A stretch of 64,000 nt of DNA from Adiantum capillus-veneris (GCA_014529385.2 CM043960.1:117996043-118060042), one strand, 5' to 3'; shown: positions 22,883 to 34,590, counted from the first letter of the stretch. The notes: generated from the sequence alone by a model not told the origin. A program made the numbers and translations.

Positions 22883-24885
22883 CCTGTTCATTGACAACTA
22901 TGAAAGAATCACAGGCATTACAGTGGTGGAACATCATATTAAGCTGAAGGAAGGGGTAAAACCAATTGTGCAAAAGCTACGACGATTGGGGGTCATACAA
23001 GAAAAGGCACTCTTGGCCGAGGTAAGGAAACTGCTGGAGGCGGGATTCATCTATCCTGTAGAAAACTCAGAATGGGTGTCACCCGTAGTGGTGACGCCTA
23101 AAAAGAATGGTAAGTGGAGGGTCTGTGTTGACTACAAACCACTAAATGCAGCTACAAAGAGAGACCACTTTCCTCTCCCTTTCTTGGATGAAATTCTGAA
23201 TGAAGTAGCGGGTTTTGAATGCTATACCGTCTGTGATGGTTATTCTGGATACTTTCAAATACGCATAGCCTTGGAAGATCAGCTAAAAACCACTTTTATC
23301 ACACCATGGGGTTGTTTTTCATACAGGGTTATGCCATTTGGTCTCACAAATGCACCTGCCACATTCCAAAGATATGTCACCTATGTTTTTTCAACCGTTC
23401 TTTGGAACATCCATAAGAGTGTTCATTGATGATTTTTGTATATATAGCTCCCGTATTTCACATTTAGAAAAGGTAACTGAAGGTTTGGCCAGGTTGCAGA
23501 GCCTAGGTGGGCAATTAAATGTGGATAAATTCCACATTGGGGAGAGTAAAGTCATTCTACTAGGCCATGAAATTTCAGAAAAAGGTATCAACGCCGACCC
23601 AAGTAAGGTGTCCGCACTCATAGCCCTACCTTCACCAAGGACCGCACGCCAACTGGTCTCTTTTCTACAGAAGGTGAGGTACTTAAGTAGATTCATACAT
23701 CTACTATCACAACTTGTTCTACCACTGAAACAACTCACTCAAAGATCAACTTTCACTTGGGACGAGGAAAGCGAACATCACTACAACAAGGTAAAGGAGG
23801 TCTTAGCCACACTGCCAACTATCTCACCACCTAAGTGGGATGAAAAATTCTATGTCACCTCAAGTGTTGGTGATGACTCATTGGGGGCTGTGCTACTCCA
23901 AAAGGATACGACGACATCTTTCATGAGGCCAATCTACTTCTCTAGTCGAATGATGACAGAAGGAGAGAAAGGTTTCACCCATGTGGAACACTTAGTCCTA
24001 GCTCTTAGATTTGCAACTACAAAGTTTAGGTCATATTTGCTGCCTAAGCAATTTGTGATTCTAACCACGGATGAAATATTTCCCTATGTTGTACAACACA
24101 TGGATGTGTCTGCTAGAATTACTAAATGGCTAGTTCGTCTGCAAGAGTATGACTACACGGTACAGGTAGAAAGCACGACAAGGGCAAGTTTGGGGGGACT
24201 CATGACCTACCAAGTCTTTGAAATGAAGGAGAAGCAATCTAAGGAAGGAGAAGTCCGATTACCTCCAGTACCACCGATGGTAGAAGGAGCATACTCTCTC
24301 TACTTTGATGGAGCCTACAAGCGAGCGTCCAACAAAGCAGCTGCAGGCATAGTGGTCTTTGATGACAAAGGGACAAAGGTATTTTCGTTGGGCCAATTGC
24401 TAGATTCACATTCTAACAATGAAGCTGAGTATGCAGCACTAACCAAGGGTCTACAATGGTGCGTCTCGCAAGGTGTACAACGCCTTAATGTATTTGGGGA
24501 TGCTCTACTTCTGGTAAGGCAAGTAAATGGAGCATGGACATGCAAGAATCCTAGTTTAAGGACTCACTTAAGTGGTGTAAAAACCTTGTTGGGTAAGTTT
24601 GAAGAAGTTCAAATACACCATATCCCAAGGGCTCAAAACCAAGAAGCAGTTGCCCTAGCAAGTGAAAGACTACAGGAAGTGGTGGTTGGAGCAATAAAAC
24701 TAAAGCTCCGTCTATTTCAAGGCAGTGATGCCTTGCCTGACATCATGAATTTTTTGGAAACAGGGGAATGCCCATCAAATTTAACAAAGGGACAGAAGCA
24801 ATGGCTAACGCGGAAGGCCACAAGGTATCAACCAAATACTCAGGAAGGTCCCTCTCTCTCACGAAATCACGGGAGTGATTGCTAG
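22857..24885 (+). pseudogene. T1 reverse transcriptase and two RNase H domains
   Basis: RT is in two frames. 22857-23429 has V-D-Y-K-P-L-N, Y-S-G-Y-F-Q-I-R-I and M-P-F-G-L-T-N-A-P-A-T-F. 23338-24885 has the catalytic F-I-D-D-F-C-I-Y and G-H-E-I-S-E-K-G. A frameshift lies near 23385-23400, just before the catalytic Asp pair. The first RNase H covers about 23800-24170. A second RNase H of the archaeal-like type follows at about 24280-24660, with Y-F-D-G-A-Y, N-N-E-A-E-Y-A-A-L and V-F-G-D-A; its final Asp position reads A-L-A-S-E-R. This dual RNase H is the signature of the Tat lineage. Another frameshift near 24850 separates it from integrase. Confidence 0.92.
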
Positions 24886-26035
24886 CTGTCACGACGGGGT
24901 TTGTGGTGGTCACTTTGCCCTAGACATAACAAGTAGGAAAATCTTGCAGGAAGGCTTCATATGGCCTAGCCTCAACCGTGATGTACACCATTGGTGCAAA
25001 ACGTGTAAGTTGTGTCAAAAGGCCGGCACTAGGTCACTTATGCCTGAACCACAGACACATATTCTCTCATATGGCCCATTTGAAAAATGGGGTATCGATG
25101 CCATTGGGCCATTACCTAGGGCCAACTCAGGAAAATTCTACATTATCATGGGGGTCGACTACATGACTAGATGGGCAGAGGCTACAGCCACCACTAGAAT
25201 CACAGCGGTAGAGGTAGCTAAATTTATCTACGAGCACATATGATGTAGGTTTGGCACACCTTTAGAGATCATCTCTGATAGAGGGCCTGGTTTCAGAGCA
25301 GACTTGGTAGGAGAATTAATGCAGAAACTGGGCATTACAAGGAGGCACTCTTCACCATATTACCCTCAATGTAATGGCCTAGTTGAAAAGGTAAATGGAA
25401 TGGTTTCTAAAATTATTACCAAGCAGGTAAACAATCATCCTGAAGACTGGGATAAGTATCTACTACCAGCTTTATGGGCCTACAGAACTTCATTTCGTAC
25501 ATCCTTGGGATTCACACCGTATCCTCTAGTATTTGGTAAGGAAGCAATCTTGCCCATTGAAGTGCAACTACAAAGTCTCAGAGTAATGGCAAGCCGGATT
25601 CAACAGCCCAACATGCATTTGAGAGATCACATCATCAACTTGGAAAGACTGCAGCTAGACAGAGAAGAAGCAATAAATTATTATGCAGCACAAGCAGAGC
25701 ATAGACGGCTTAGCTTTAACGAGCATCTTCGAAAAAAAGAATTGAAGAAAGGAATGTTGGTGCTCCGCTACGACAATCGCTTCGACACGCGCAAGGATAA
25801 GAAACTCCTACTCCGATGTGAAGGCCCTTTCATCATCAAGAAAAAGTATGCCAATGGAAGCTACCAGCTTATGGAGGCTGATGGAAAACTTCATAAAACC
25901 AGGGTAAATGGTTGGCGACTTAAACCTTATTTTCTTCGATTTGACCAGGCTCCACCAATTGACATTCCAGATGAGAACACACCATCAGCCACCACCTACG
26001 ACGATAATGATCAAACAGATGAGCTAGAGACATGA
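24848..26035 (+). pseudogene. T1 integrase
   Basis: Zinc-binding part: C-H-D-G-V-C-G-G-H then C-K-T-C-K-L-C-Q. The catalytic triad is visible as I-D-A-I-G-P-L-P, S-D-R-G-P-G-F and N-G-L-V-E-K-V-N-G. A C-terminal basic domain follows with L-V-L-R-Y-D-N-R and G-P-F-I-I-K-K-K-Y, ending in G-W-R-L-K-P-Y. One in-frame TGA at 25241-25243 (before C-R-F-G-T-P) separates otherwise intact halves in the same frame and could be a TGG to TGA change. Integrase would insert T1 cDNA. Confidence 0.92.
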
Positions 26036-26047
26036 ATGCCTGTAGCC

Positions 26048-26059
26048 AAAAGGGGAGGG
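26048..26059 (+). promoter_or_regulatory. T1 polypurine tract
   Basis: AAAAGGGGAGGG four bases before the 3' LTR start at 26064; primes plus-strand synthesis. Confidence 0.85.
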
Positions 26060-26063
26060 CTAA

Positions 26064-27410
26064 TGATGGGGGCTTTTCACAAGCCAAGCTTCCATACCCC
26101 TCTTCTCTCGTCCCCACCCCATGAAAACCCCCTCTTAGGGAGGGAGTGATAAAAAAAGCATTGGAAAAAGTAAGAAAAAAATAAAGTATGATTATGTAAA
26201 TATATAAGAAAGGTAAAATAGGCCACCTCATGCCTGCGGGGTAGCCCATCCCCACCTTGCCTCCCTTTTCTTCACTGTTGCCCCGCCGGGTGTCCCTTTT
26301 CCTCTCCTCCACTCAAAAGGTCAACCCCCTCTCTCTTCCCCTTGTCCTTTCTCCTTTCACTCTCCCCTCAAGCTACCCCACCTCTCACCAATAATGCACT
26401 ATAACTCACCAATAATGCACCCTAACTCACATGCAACTTACCCTATCTTCCAAAAATAGTATACCCCACCCCCTCTTTCTCTCTCCTATCATATCCCATG
26501 ACCCAAATACCCCCCTCTCTCTCTCTAAAGGGCACCATGTCACTTGTCTTGTAGCTAAATAACCTCCCCCACACTCACACACACTCAGTTTCATTGAAAA
26601 AGGTGCCCACAGACCCATCCCCACCCGGTGGTTACCTGATTTTTCTTGTGTTCACACACATCTGCACACAGATTCACCTCTGAACACACTCCCCTCTCTC
26701 CCTTCTTGTAATTACTTTATTCTCCATGTCACCTCTCACTTTTTTTCATCAACCCATCTCTCTCTCTTAGTCTCTCTCTCATGAGACTGCTGTTCTGGCA
26801 CATATACACACAGCCAGACAAGTGGGGCCCATAGTCACATGGCCTATGTAGATAATGATTTCTTCATTTCTAAATTCTAGAATTTCTCCCCCCTCCTCCC
26901 CTATATAAAGAGGGGTCACCATCACACTAAGGACACAACATGACCAAAGAACACACTATGCACTGTGTGTGCCTAGTGCACACACACACACACACACCCA
27001 CACCATCACCATCACCATCACCGCAATCACCATGCTTGTTTTGAGCATGACCTCTACACCCTTGGCTATGGAAGATGAAGGGAAACTAAATGAAGGATGA
27101 TGTCCATAATCCTCGTGCGAGTCTTCGCCATCAACTCCCACCTATCTGCCATGTGCTCTACCACTCTCTCCCTTCTCATTCCCCTACCCTATGCTCCCCA
27201 TTTCATCGCCTAATTCCCTAAATAAAGCTTGAGGTTTTGTGAGTATGTTTTCTTGCAATGTTTTGCCCATGTGAGGTGTGCGGAATCGCCACCTAGTCTT
27301 GTGTTTTGGAGTGAGCTTGTGTATGTGTGAAGGGTGTGCGGATTCGCCATCCTTTTGTGGTGCCTAAGTACTAAGCCGCTATACCCCCTCCCTCACTCTC
27401 TCTCTCTCTT

Positions 27411-27469
<59 letters not shown>

Positions 27470-27677
27470 ATCTCATTCCCTTTCCTCTTCATCATTACTC
27501 CCAAGCATCCATCTCTCTTGGATGAAAACTTTGTTATGGTGGTGTGTTGTTTGCGTCCTAGCCGCTGAAGCTAGGTGGTGCCCCCTGTTTGCTTTACCAT
27601 GACAGGCTCGAGGCGCGCCATTCGGTCCCTGGTGTTTTAGAGGCCGTCGGGGTTCGGGGTTTGCTTTGCTCCCGTCA
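26064..27677 (+). repeat. T1 3' LTR
   Basis: Same ends as the 5' LTR. It is longer mainly because of a (CT)n expansion at about 27413-27467. Substitutions relative to the 5' copy are few and mostly transitions. Confidence 0.95.
27413..27467. repeat. (CT)n expansion in T1 3' LTR
   Basis: Uninterrupted CT repeats where the 5' LTR has only a short CT run (19738-19750). The surrounding motif CTTGATCTC is duplicated on both sides, as expected of slippage. Confidence 0.95.
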
Positions 27678-27681
27678 GCGT
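27678..27681. repeat. Target site duplication of T1, right (GCGT)
   Basis: Pairs with 18401-18404. Confidence 0.8.
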
Positions 27682-28706
27682 GTCAAAACAACCAGCCCAA
27701 CCTAAGTCCGAAAAATCATGTAAGTCTGGTGACAATGATCCCCCCTTGCGATAAAACAAGCCAAGATGTAAAGTGCCACTAAGGTAGCGGAAAATCCTCT
27801 TGACAGCCTGCCAATGCTTAGAACCTGGGCTATGCATATATCTGCTGACCTGTGAGACTGCAAACTGAATATCCGGCCTCGTGTTGCATACATAAATGAG
27901 GCAGCCAACAATAGTTTGGTAAAGAGTGACATCAGCAGGATCGCCAGCATAATGTAGACTCAACTTCAAACCTCTTTCCATGGGAGTGGCAATAGGTTTG
28001 CAATCCTCAAGTCCAAACTTATATAGCAATGTCTCTATGTAACTTTTCTAACACAAGGCAATACCACCATCACACTGCTTAAACTCTATGCCCAAATAAT
28101 GATGCAACAACCCTAAATCTTTCATCTTGAAAGTAGCATTCAAATCAGCCTTAAATTCAGCAATATGTCTCTCATTTGGTCCAGTGATCGGCAAATCATC
28201 TACATAAAGAACCACAATGAGAAGTACATCACCCTCACGCTTTACATACAATGTGCTTTCTGTTGGACTGTTACGAAAGCCTTGTTTGACCAAATGAGTG
28301 TTGGCTTTCTCATACCAAGCACGGGGAGATTGCGTCAACCCATACAAAGCCTTCGTACATCTGCACACTTTGTCCTCTTGTCCTTTATGACAAAACCACG
28401 AGGCTGCATTACATAAACTTCCTCAAATATGTCACCATTCAAGAAAGCAGTAACAATGTCTGATTAATGTACATCCCAACCAAAATGATCTTCCAATGCA
28501 CATAGAAAACGCACAGTAGTCATACGAGAAGTGGGAGCAAAAGTCTCTTCATAACCTATGCCTTTTTGCTGTGCATAACCCTTTGCAACAAGTCGAGCCT
28601 TATGGCGATCGATCTCACCATCCGGCTTGCGTTTGAACTTGTAAACCCAGTTTGTACCCAATCGCCTTTTTGCCAGGAGGAAAATCACATAAAGTCCATG
28701 TGTCAT
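27682..28706 (-). pseudogene. C1 reverse transcriptase and RNase H N-terminal half
   Basis: Minus strand: N-W-V-Y-K-F-K-R-K and H-K-A-R-L-V-A-K-G-Y (28680-28590), the palm with A-L-Y-G-L-T-Q-S-P-R-A-W-Y, the catalytic L-Y-V-D-D (about 28205), H-Y-L-G-I-E-F, then the connection and R-P-D-I-Q-F-A-V-S-Q. The RNase H start (L-G-W-A-G-C-F-D-T) is cut by T1. Stops occur at about 28464 and 28048. The first position of the usual D-S-D is changed (D-F-S-D-L-G-W). Copia RT; inactive. Confidence 0.92.
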
Positions 28707-30477
28707 TTTCTATAAGTGCATCATATTCTGATTGCATGGCAGCCATCCAATTTTCTAAATTCTGTGCTTCATCAAAAGACACAGGCTCCTCAACATCATG
28801 CAAGTTAGACATAGCCAAAGCATAAAAATCTGATACATAAGATGCATGGCGAGAGCCTGAATGAGTACAACTAGACAAAGGTGCATCCAATTTACTGTCA
28901 TGCAAAGTGTGCACTAGCCATTTTGGCATACCTCTAGTCTGCTCACTTTCAGCCCTTTTCTCATCAACTACATCATGTACATTTGCATCAGTAATAGGCT
29001 GATCTGTAACATTTTCAAAAACCCCCATAGGCTGTACATTTGCCTCATTGAAACTTACATTCGTATTTCCACCACTGAAAAGAGGCAACAAAGTGTCATA
29101 AATGTCTTGTGAGCTTACATTACAAGGGCTGAACAGAATCTTCCACAAACACTACATCCAGTGAAACCAGAATACGTTTTGTTTGCGGATGATACAGCCT
29201 GTAACCTTTGATTTCAGCACTATAACCAACAAAAATACATTTGACAACCTTATCATCCAATTTTCTGCACTGTGTCTGTGGCACCAAAGCATATGCTTTC
29301 TATCATGCCATGCTTCATATGGAGTAATAGACTGCAAAGCTTTCGTAGGACACCTGTTTAGTACATAAGTGGCACACATGATGGCCTCAAGCCAAAAATA
29401 ATGCGGCAAAGCTTGACTTTTGACCATACATTGTGCCATTTCCGTAAGTGACCTGTTTTTCCTCTTAGCAACACCATTTTGCTAACATGTATAAGGCATT
29501 GTACATTGGTGTTTTATCCCACGACTAGCCAGAAATGCATTGAATTCATGAGACATATACTCCCCCCCTCGATCGGAATGGAGGGTGCCCATAGTACATT
29601 TCAAGACATTTTCAGCCATAGCCATAAATTTTTTGAACCACATAAAAACTTCGGACTTTTCTTTAAGCAGAAATTCCCATGCATGCCTGGAGTAATCATC
29701 AATGAAAGTCACGAAGTACAGGTAATTGCCCACAGACGGAGTTTGCATGGGCCAACAAACATCACTATACACAAGCTGCAACGTGCATGTGGCCTGAACT
29801 GAACCATCCTTTGGAAACATAGAATGTTGCATCTTACCCAAAATACAGCCTTCACAAACATGTTTGACATGTGCTTCAAGAGGCGGAAAAGAAGCAACCA
29901 TATCAGATTTCTGCAAATGCAGTAAACTGGCAAAATTCATATGACTGAAACGTGCATGCCAAAGTTTTGCATGTGAAATAGCCCTTGAATCCGCAACAAC
30001 ATTTGCAAAAAAATTTCCACACTTTTCATACAAAGTGACCTTATACAGTCCACGACACAAAAGGCCAGATGCAACAATTTCATTACCAAAACTGAGATCA
30101 TGAATTGTACATCTGTCATCCACAAATTTGACTACAAGTCCAAGTCTAGCAAGTGCGGATATAGACAAGAGATTCTTCTTGATCCCAGGTACATAAGTGC
30201 ATGAACAAGTGTGAAAGGACTGCCATTAGCACCAGTAAGCACAATCTTTCCAACTCCCTGAACCGGATAAGAGGCATTGTTTGCACAAGTGACAGATTTC
30301 CATGAGGGACAGACTCAAGAGAGGTGAACAATTCACGATGTGAGGTAATGTGATTTGTAGCACCACTATCGAAATACTACACATGTGAATCTGTAGCAAC
30401 TGACAAGCATGCACCATGGAAAATAGGATTCTAAGTGCACTCTGCGGTAAAAGCGCATTCTGCATCGACATCAGCAT
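28707..30477 (-). pseudogene. C1 protease and integrase
   Basis: From right to left: protease Y-F-D-S-G-A-T-N-H near 30375, the GAG-pre-integrase zinc region (L-W-H-A-R-F-S-H, C-E-G-C-I-L-G-K), integrase core with Y-S-D-V-C, D-D-Y-S-R and H-S-D-R-G-G-E-Y, then a TAG at 29482-29484 followed by Q-N-G-V-A-K-R-K-N-R. In copia integrases the last motif has Glu before R-K-N-R; here it is Lys (codon at 29464-29466), so the DDE triad is broken. The C-terminal part continues to about 28707 with further stops. Confidence 0.9.
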
Positions 30478-31616
30478 TACAATCTCGTTTCACAGAAGAC
30501 TCAACAATGGATGCATTTGTAGTGGAACCAGCATTTGCAGTGGAACCAACCTCTTTCTTCTTAGCCTCTGTGGCCTTCAACTTAGGACACTGCTTGATCA
30601 AGTGATCATTAGCTTTACAATAATGGCAACGCATCTTCTTTTTGCCCTTATCACCAGAATTTCCAAACGAAGTGCTGCCAAGAGAAGCATTAGGAACAAA
30701 AGTTTGGCCACTCGCAGCACAACCATAAGAAGTGGCTGCATTGTTGTTACCACCCTCTCTTTAAGAAGCAATAAAAGCCTGTTCAACTGCACGCTCTCTA
30801 GTCCGATTTTTTTTGGAAAGTGACTCTTGCAACTACAATGTGCATAATGCATCAAACTTGACAACTTTTGGATTTCCTTGGGTCATAAGTCTCCAAGTAC
30901 TAGCAAAAGTCTGGTAAGAATCTGGTAAGGCATCAAGAATAGTTCTGCACAAGGGAATTGTCTAAAATAACTACAGCTGCAGAAATAAGTTGCTCATTGA
31001 TATCCTTGACACTAGCAAGGAAAGTGTCCATATCATCTTCCTCATGCATAATCTTTGACTCCAACTCTTTATGCGGCAAAGCAATTTTAGCCTCATTGCG
31101 GCTTGCATAAAGACCTGCTAGAATATCCCAAGCCTGTTTTGGAGATTTTGCGGAACTGATGTGAGGAACAATGGTGAGCTTCACAGAAAATGCAATCAAT
31201 GCATGAGCCTACGCATCCTTTACATCCCAACGAGCTTGTTATGTCGTAGGCAAAACAACTCTAATAGCAGCAATCCTTGCAGCAAGACCTGCAACATCCT
31301 CAACATCGCCTACATCCTTAGAACCAAGATGTACATCAATGCCCTGCACAATATTCCAGACGCCCTTTGACACAAGAACATGTTGCATCATATAAGCCCA
31401 CATAGGATAATTGTCCCCATCCAACCTGTCCTCAACAACAAACATCTTGAAGACATATGTGTTATTGTCAGCCCTGGTAAATGTTGCACCTGATGTGAAA
31501 ATTGCCCGAAAATAGGAGAAATGGAGCGAGAACAACACGTGATATATAGCCCAAACCATAGAAGACTGTAAGGCACCTGTTATGCAGAAATTGGCACTGA
31601 CAAAAATTCTGCACAA
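30478..31616 (-). pseudogene. C1 gag
   Basis: Minus strand gag with L-D-G-D-N-Y-P-M-W (about 31425-31400), S-A-K-S-P-K-Q-A-W-D-I-L (31150), and the knuckle C-H-Y-C-K-A-N-D-H-L-I-K-Q-C at about 30630-30590. Stops occur near 31239 and 31200 (a TAG in D-A-*-A-H) and at 30933. A start is likely near 31445 or slightly upstream. The 1-476 fragment is a second copy of this gag. Confidence 0.85.
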
Positions 31617-31762
31617 AATGACGAAAGTGCCTTTGCAGACCTACCTGTAGTGGAAACAGATACCTGCCTACGAACGCTCGCCAAAGCTCACTGTAATCGG
31701 AGAAAGTGAGCAGGTGTGTGTTGGAGCAGCTGGCGACTAAGCTTGGGAGGTCGATGTAACCT

Positions 31763-31774
31763 GCTCTGATACCA
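31763..31774 (-). promoter_or_regulatory. C1 primer-binding site (tRNA-iMet)
   Basis: Minus strand TGGTATCAGAGC two bases inside the 5' LTR. Confidence 0.95.
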
Positions 31775-31776
31775 AT

Positions 31777-32003
31777 TGTTGGAATTAGGGTTGCAGAGAA
31801 ATGCACACAGCTTGGAGAAGACGAAGGAAGCTCAAGGCACACAATAGAGAGTGTGTTACTTAGTGTGCAATGGAAAGATAGATAGCCCTAGAGTGATGGG
31901 AGTATATACAATGCTCGGGGGGAAAAACCTCCTAAAGAGGGAAAAAATGCCCCGACGGTCCTAGTGTGCTCACACACATCACTACCACATGTATATGGTA
32001 ACA
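31777..32003 (-). repeat. C1 5' LTR
   Basis: 227 bp, TGTTGGAATT to GGTAACA, followed by the target duplication GACGT (32004-32008). Confidence 0.92.
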
Positions 32004-32008
32004 GACGT

Positions 32009-33886
32009 TGGTGCAACCAAAGTTGGTCCGCATTGGGAAGTGTGCTATGCAGCGCAAAGGGTGCTAGAAAGTGCATGGCAAAGGGCTAAAGAAGGAACGA
32101 AGGCCCTGGGAGAGCATGTCGTGGCAGAAGTGTATGTCTAATGCGGTTTTTTAGGCCAAAAAGCCCAGAATGGTCCAGGTGGAATAGTAGGTAAAGTTGC
32201 CCGGAATGTTGAGTCAGTGTTGTAGAATGTGGTATTCGAGATGCTCTAGAAGTTCATCCAGACATCTCGTCAAATGGAGCCCGGATGTGCAAGATATGGC
32301 AAGTTGAAGTGGGATGCGTTTGCAGATCCTCGCCGGATTGGGCTGGCACAGGTGGTTGGTCAAGGTGGGTGTGATATCATACACGGGAAGTGCTTGAGTT
32401 GTGGAGCATGCCGGTCTTTTCGGTTTGCCATTCGGAGTTCAGACGGGCAAGTTATGGGCTGAGGAATATTTGTAGGGGGTCGGATATGTGCTCACTGGGC
32501 CGCGTTGATAGGTATGCTGACAAGGATAATTTTGAGCTCGCCAGGGTTCTCGAAGATTGCATGCGATGTGGGGAGTTAGCCGAAATCTGTGGATCGCCGA
32601 TCAGAGTCATGAGCATCACGATACGCACATCAGGTTGGTAGGCAATCGTGATAAAACGAGGTCGAAAGCTTTTTTCCATTTTTGGATGCGTTGTCCGGGG
32701 CTAGCATGGCATCGAGTGGTGGACGAGAGCTAGAATTCGGAATCAATACAGTGAAGTTTTCATGCGGCGTGACCAAAAAAATTCATTTGGCGAATTCGAG
32801 CGCATGGAGCACCGATTGCATGGGAAATGAGGGCTTAAAAACCTCTTTAGTTGTTGTGATGTTGTAAATGAAAGGGAAAAGGAAGGCCTGGACTTGGAGA
32901 AGAAAAAGAAATAAAGCTCACATGTTTAAAAACTTGAGAGGCCAGTGGCGCCTTGGGCCATTGCCAAAAAAAGAAATGTTTTTTCTTTTGGAAGTGGGAA
33001 AAGAGGAATAGAAAAGGAGGACGTTTTTGGGAAGGGAGAAGGGTTTTGCTCTTGGGCTGCTTAGGCTTGGGAAGAAGAAAGAGCTTCGTGCGCTTGCGAT
33101 CGGAGGCCGGCACGTGTTGTCTGTGAGGAGGCTCAGAAGGGCGAGAGCCCTATAGAAAAGGTAGGCTACCAAGACGCGAACCTACTACACAAGCGAAGCC
33201 AAGAGAAGCGGCTTCTGTCGAAGTGAAGCCAACAGTGGATTTCTATCGATTTGTGTGTCAAGAGAATCGAGTTGCGAGGGAAGTGTGTGCCCCTCGGTAT
33301 GAAGCTGTGATGGCTATCTTGCGGCCATGAGTAGACCATACAGATCATCTACAACTGTTTTTTTTTTTAAGGAGAAGCTATGATTGCCGATTTTGGCGTC
33401 GTCTTTCTCCCCTTCCCTCCTTTTTTCTTTGCTCGTCTCCCAGGTGTGTGGTGCCGGTGTGTGTGAGCGTGTGCGTCCCCCGGGCCCCTTTGTGTGTGTG
33501 AGAGATAAAGAGAGAGAGGTGTCGAGATGTGGAAGCTGGAAGCGGGCAAGATCAGTGTGATCGCTCTCTAGCAACTGTGCAAAGCGTGTGTGTGTGTGTG
33601 TTGGGCAAAGTGCAGGCAAGGCTCTGCTAGTGTGAATCGTCTTTTTTGAAGGTGTTTTCGAGAGGACAGGGGTGCTGTGAATACCCTGAGCTATATAGGG
33701 GCCATTGCTTGTGTGTCAGGTGTGTTCCCCATTCCCCCTCTCCAACGTTCGCAAACTTAAGGAGGGAAGAGAGTTATTTTTCAACAATTGTTGTGAAGCG
33801 TAGAGTTGAGACTTGGGGAACTATAGCTTTATGAAGTAATAAAGTGTACCAGATATTTTTGTTCCTCGAGGATGACTTCACGTTTC
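32009..33886 (+). other. Internal region of element A, no recognisable coding
   Basis: About 1.9 kb of sequence with more GC than its surroundings and no similarity I can see to gag, protease, RT or integrase on either strand. Short open frames exist (for example 32274-32462, 32390-32641) but none shows a family motif. Near its end GTTCGCAAACTTAAGGAGGG starts the block shared with 16010 and 37155. This suits a LARD-like non-autonomous element that borrows proteins from a partner. Confidence 0.5.
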
Positions 33887-34504
33887 AGTGGGGGAGAAAT
33901 GTAGTTATTTTTACATTTTGTACCAAACTTGGGCTATTTGAGGAATTTGCATGGGCATTTTAGCTCCATTGACATGGTAATGATTTCTATAACACATGCA
34001 TTTAATGCTAGGTTTTTGTCAATTTACATGTTTGCTTCCTAAAGTTGTGCTATGTACTAACTTGAGAATAAGGTTAAATTGCCTACGATAATTAGTCTGA
34101 ATTGGCGATCAAAATCAGGGTTAATGAATTACTAGGCTTAAAACAATTATTTAAATAGCCAAGATTGACCTATAGCAGTTACAAATAGTGCCTATAGGCT
34201 GGAGAGTTTGACTGTCCAGAGTTATTATGTGGATTTAAGATAGCTCCATTTTGGGTGACTAAAAGTGTTAAGTTTAAGATTCTCGGTGGAGACTTTTAAG
34301 ATTTATGGAGTTATTAATTTGATAATATTAAAATTCTTATAGTGGGGGAAGGGTTATTCTGAATGAGAATTTCAACTCCAGTCTTAACAAATGGATCTTC
34401 ATCTTGTGTGAAGTGATACTGTCAACTTCGGGTCTATAGTGTACCCTTGGGAAGAGTTTCTAAGGAGGAGAACTAGGAGGTTTTGTGTTCAAGTTATGGA
34501 AGTA
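33887..34504 (+). repeat. Polypurine tract and LTR A head (copy 2)
   Basis: Tract AGTGGGGGAGAAA (33887-33899) then LTR from 33900. It lacks the CACCCCTAG segment of copy 1 right after TGTAG and is cut at 34504 after CAAGTTATGGAAGTA. Confidence 0.75.
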
Positions 34505-34590
34505 ATGAATCCAAATTACGCTAAGAAGGTCAAGGAAGAGATCGATAACCTTCTAAAGGCTGGGTTTATTACTAAAGTGGCCAGTAGTGA
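34505..34590 (+). pseudogene. 86-bp gypsy RT fragment fused to LTR A
   Basis: Encodes M-N-P-N-Y-A-K-K-V-K-E-E-I-D then L-L-K-A-G-F-I, followed by K-V-A-S-S. This is the fingers region of a plant gypsy RT (compare L-L-E-A-G-F-I-Y-P-V-E-N-S-E-W in T1). It begins exactly where LTR A stops and ends where LTR B begins. So short a coding scrap between two LTR types suggests template switching during reverse transcription, or a double-junction repair event. Confidence 0.75.

Larger units (their letters stand above)
18405..27677 (+). mobile_element. Ty3/gypsy Tat-lineage retrotransposon T1
   Basis: A 9.3 kb plus-strand element with 1.56-1.61 kb LTRs, an unusually long tRNA-Thr-like primer-binding region, possible leader ORFs, gag, protease, RT, RNase H, a second (aRNH-type) RNase H, integrase and a polypurine tract. 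The second RNase H marks the Tat lineage. The LTRs differ at about 21 of 1,555 aligned sites by eye plus a (CT)n expansion, so insertion is recent relative to its neighbours. Stops and frameshifts still break gag-pol. Confidence 0.95.
17682..32003 (-). mobile_element. Ty1/copia retrotransposon C1, split by T1
   Basis: Minus-strand element with short LTRs (31777-32003 and 17682-17906), a tRNA-iMet primer-binding site at 31763-31774, a polypurine tract at 17907-17920, and gag, protease, integrase, RT and RNase H in copia order. Without T1 it is about 5.0 kb. T1 (18405-27677) is inserted in the RNase H domain. All frames carry stops, and the integrase has lost its catalytic Glu. Target duplications GATGT/GACGT flank it. 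Confidence 0.93.
16169..34504 (+). mobile_element. Non-autonomous LTR element A, split by C1
   Basis: The left LTR is 16169-17672, the internal part 17673-17681 plus 32004-33886, the polypurine tract 33887-33899, and the right LTR head 33900-34504. The internal part (about 1.9 kb without C1) shows no gag or pol on either strand, so the element resembles a LARD-type non-autonomous retrotransposon. The right LTR is cut at 34504, where a fragment of reverse transcriptase sequence is joined. Copia C1 entered 9 bp inside the left LTR end. The deduced span is an inference from shared LTR sequence; no target duplication can be tested. Confidence 0.65.

Noticed and set aside
32274-32641. Open frames in the element A internal region
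   Set aside because: No family motif, short, and similar frames on both strands; likely chance in GC-richer DNA.
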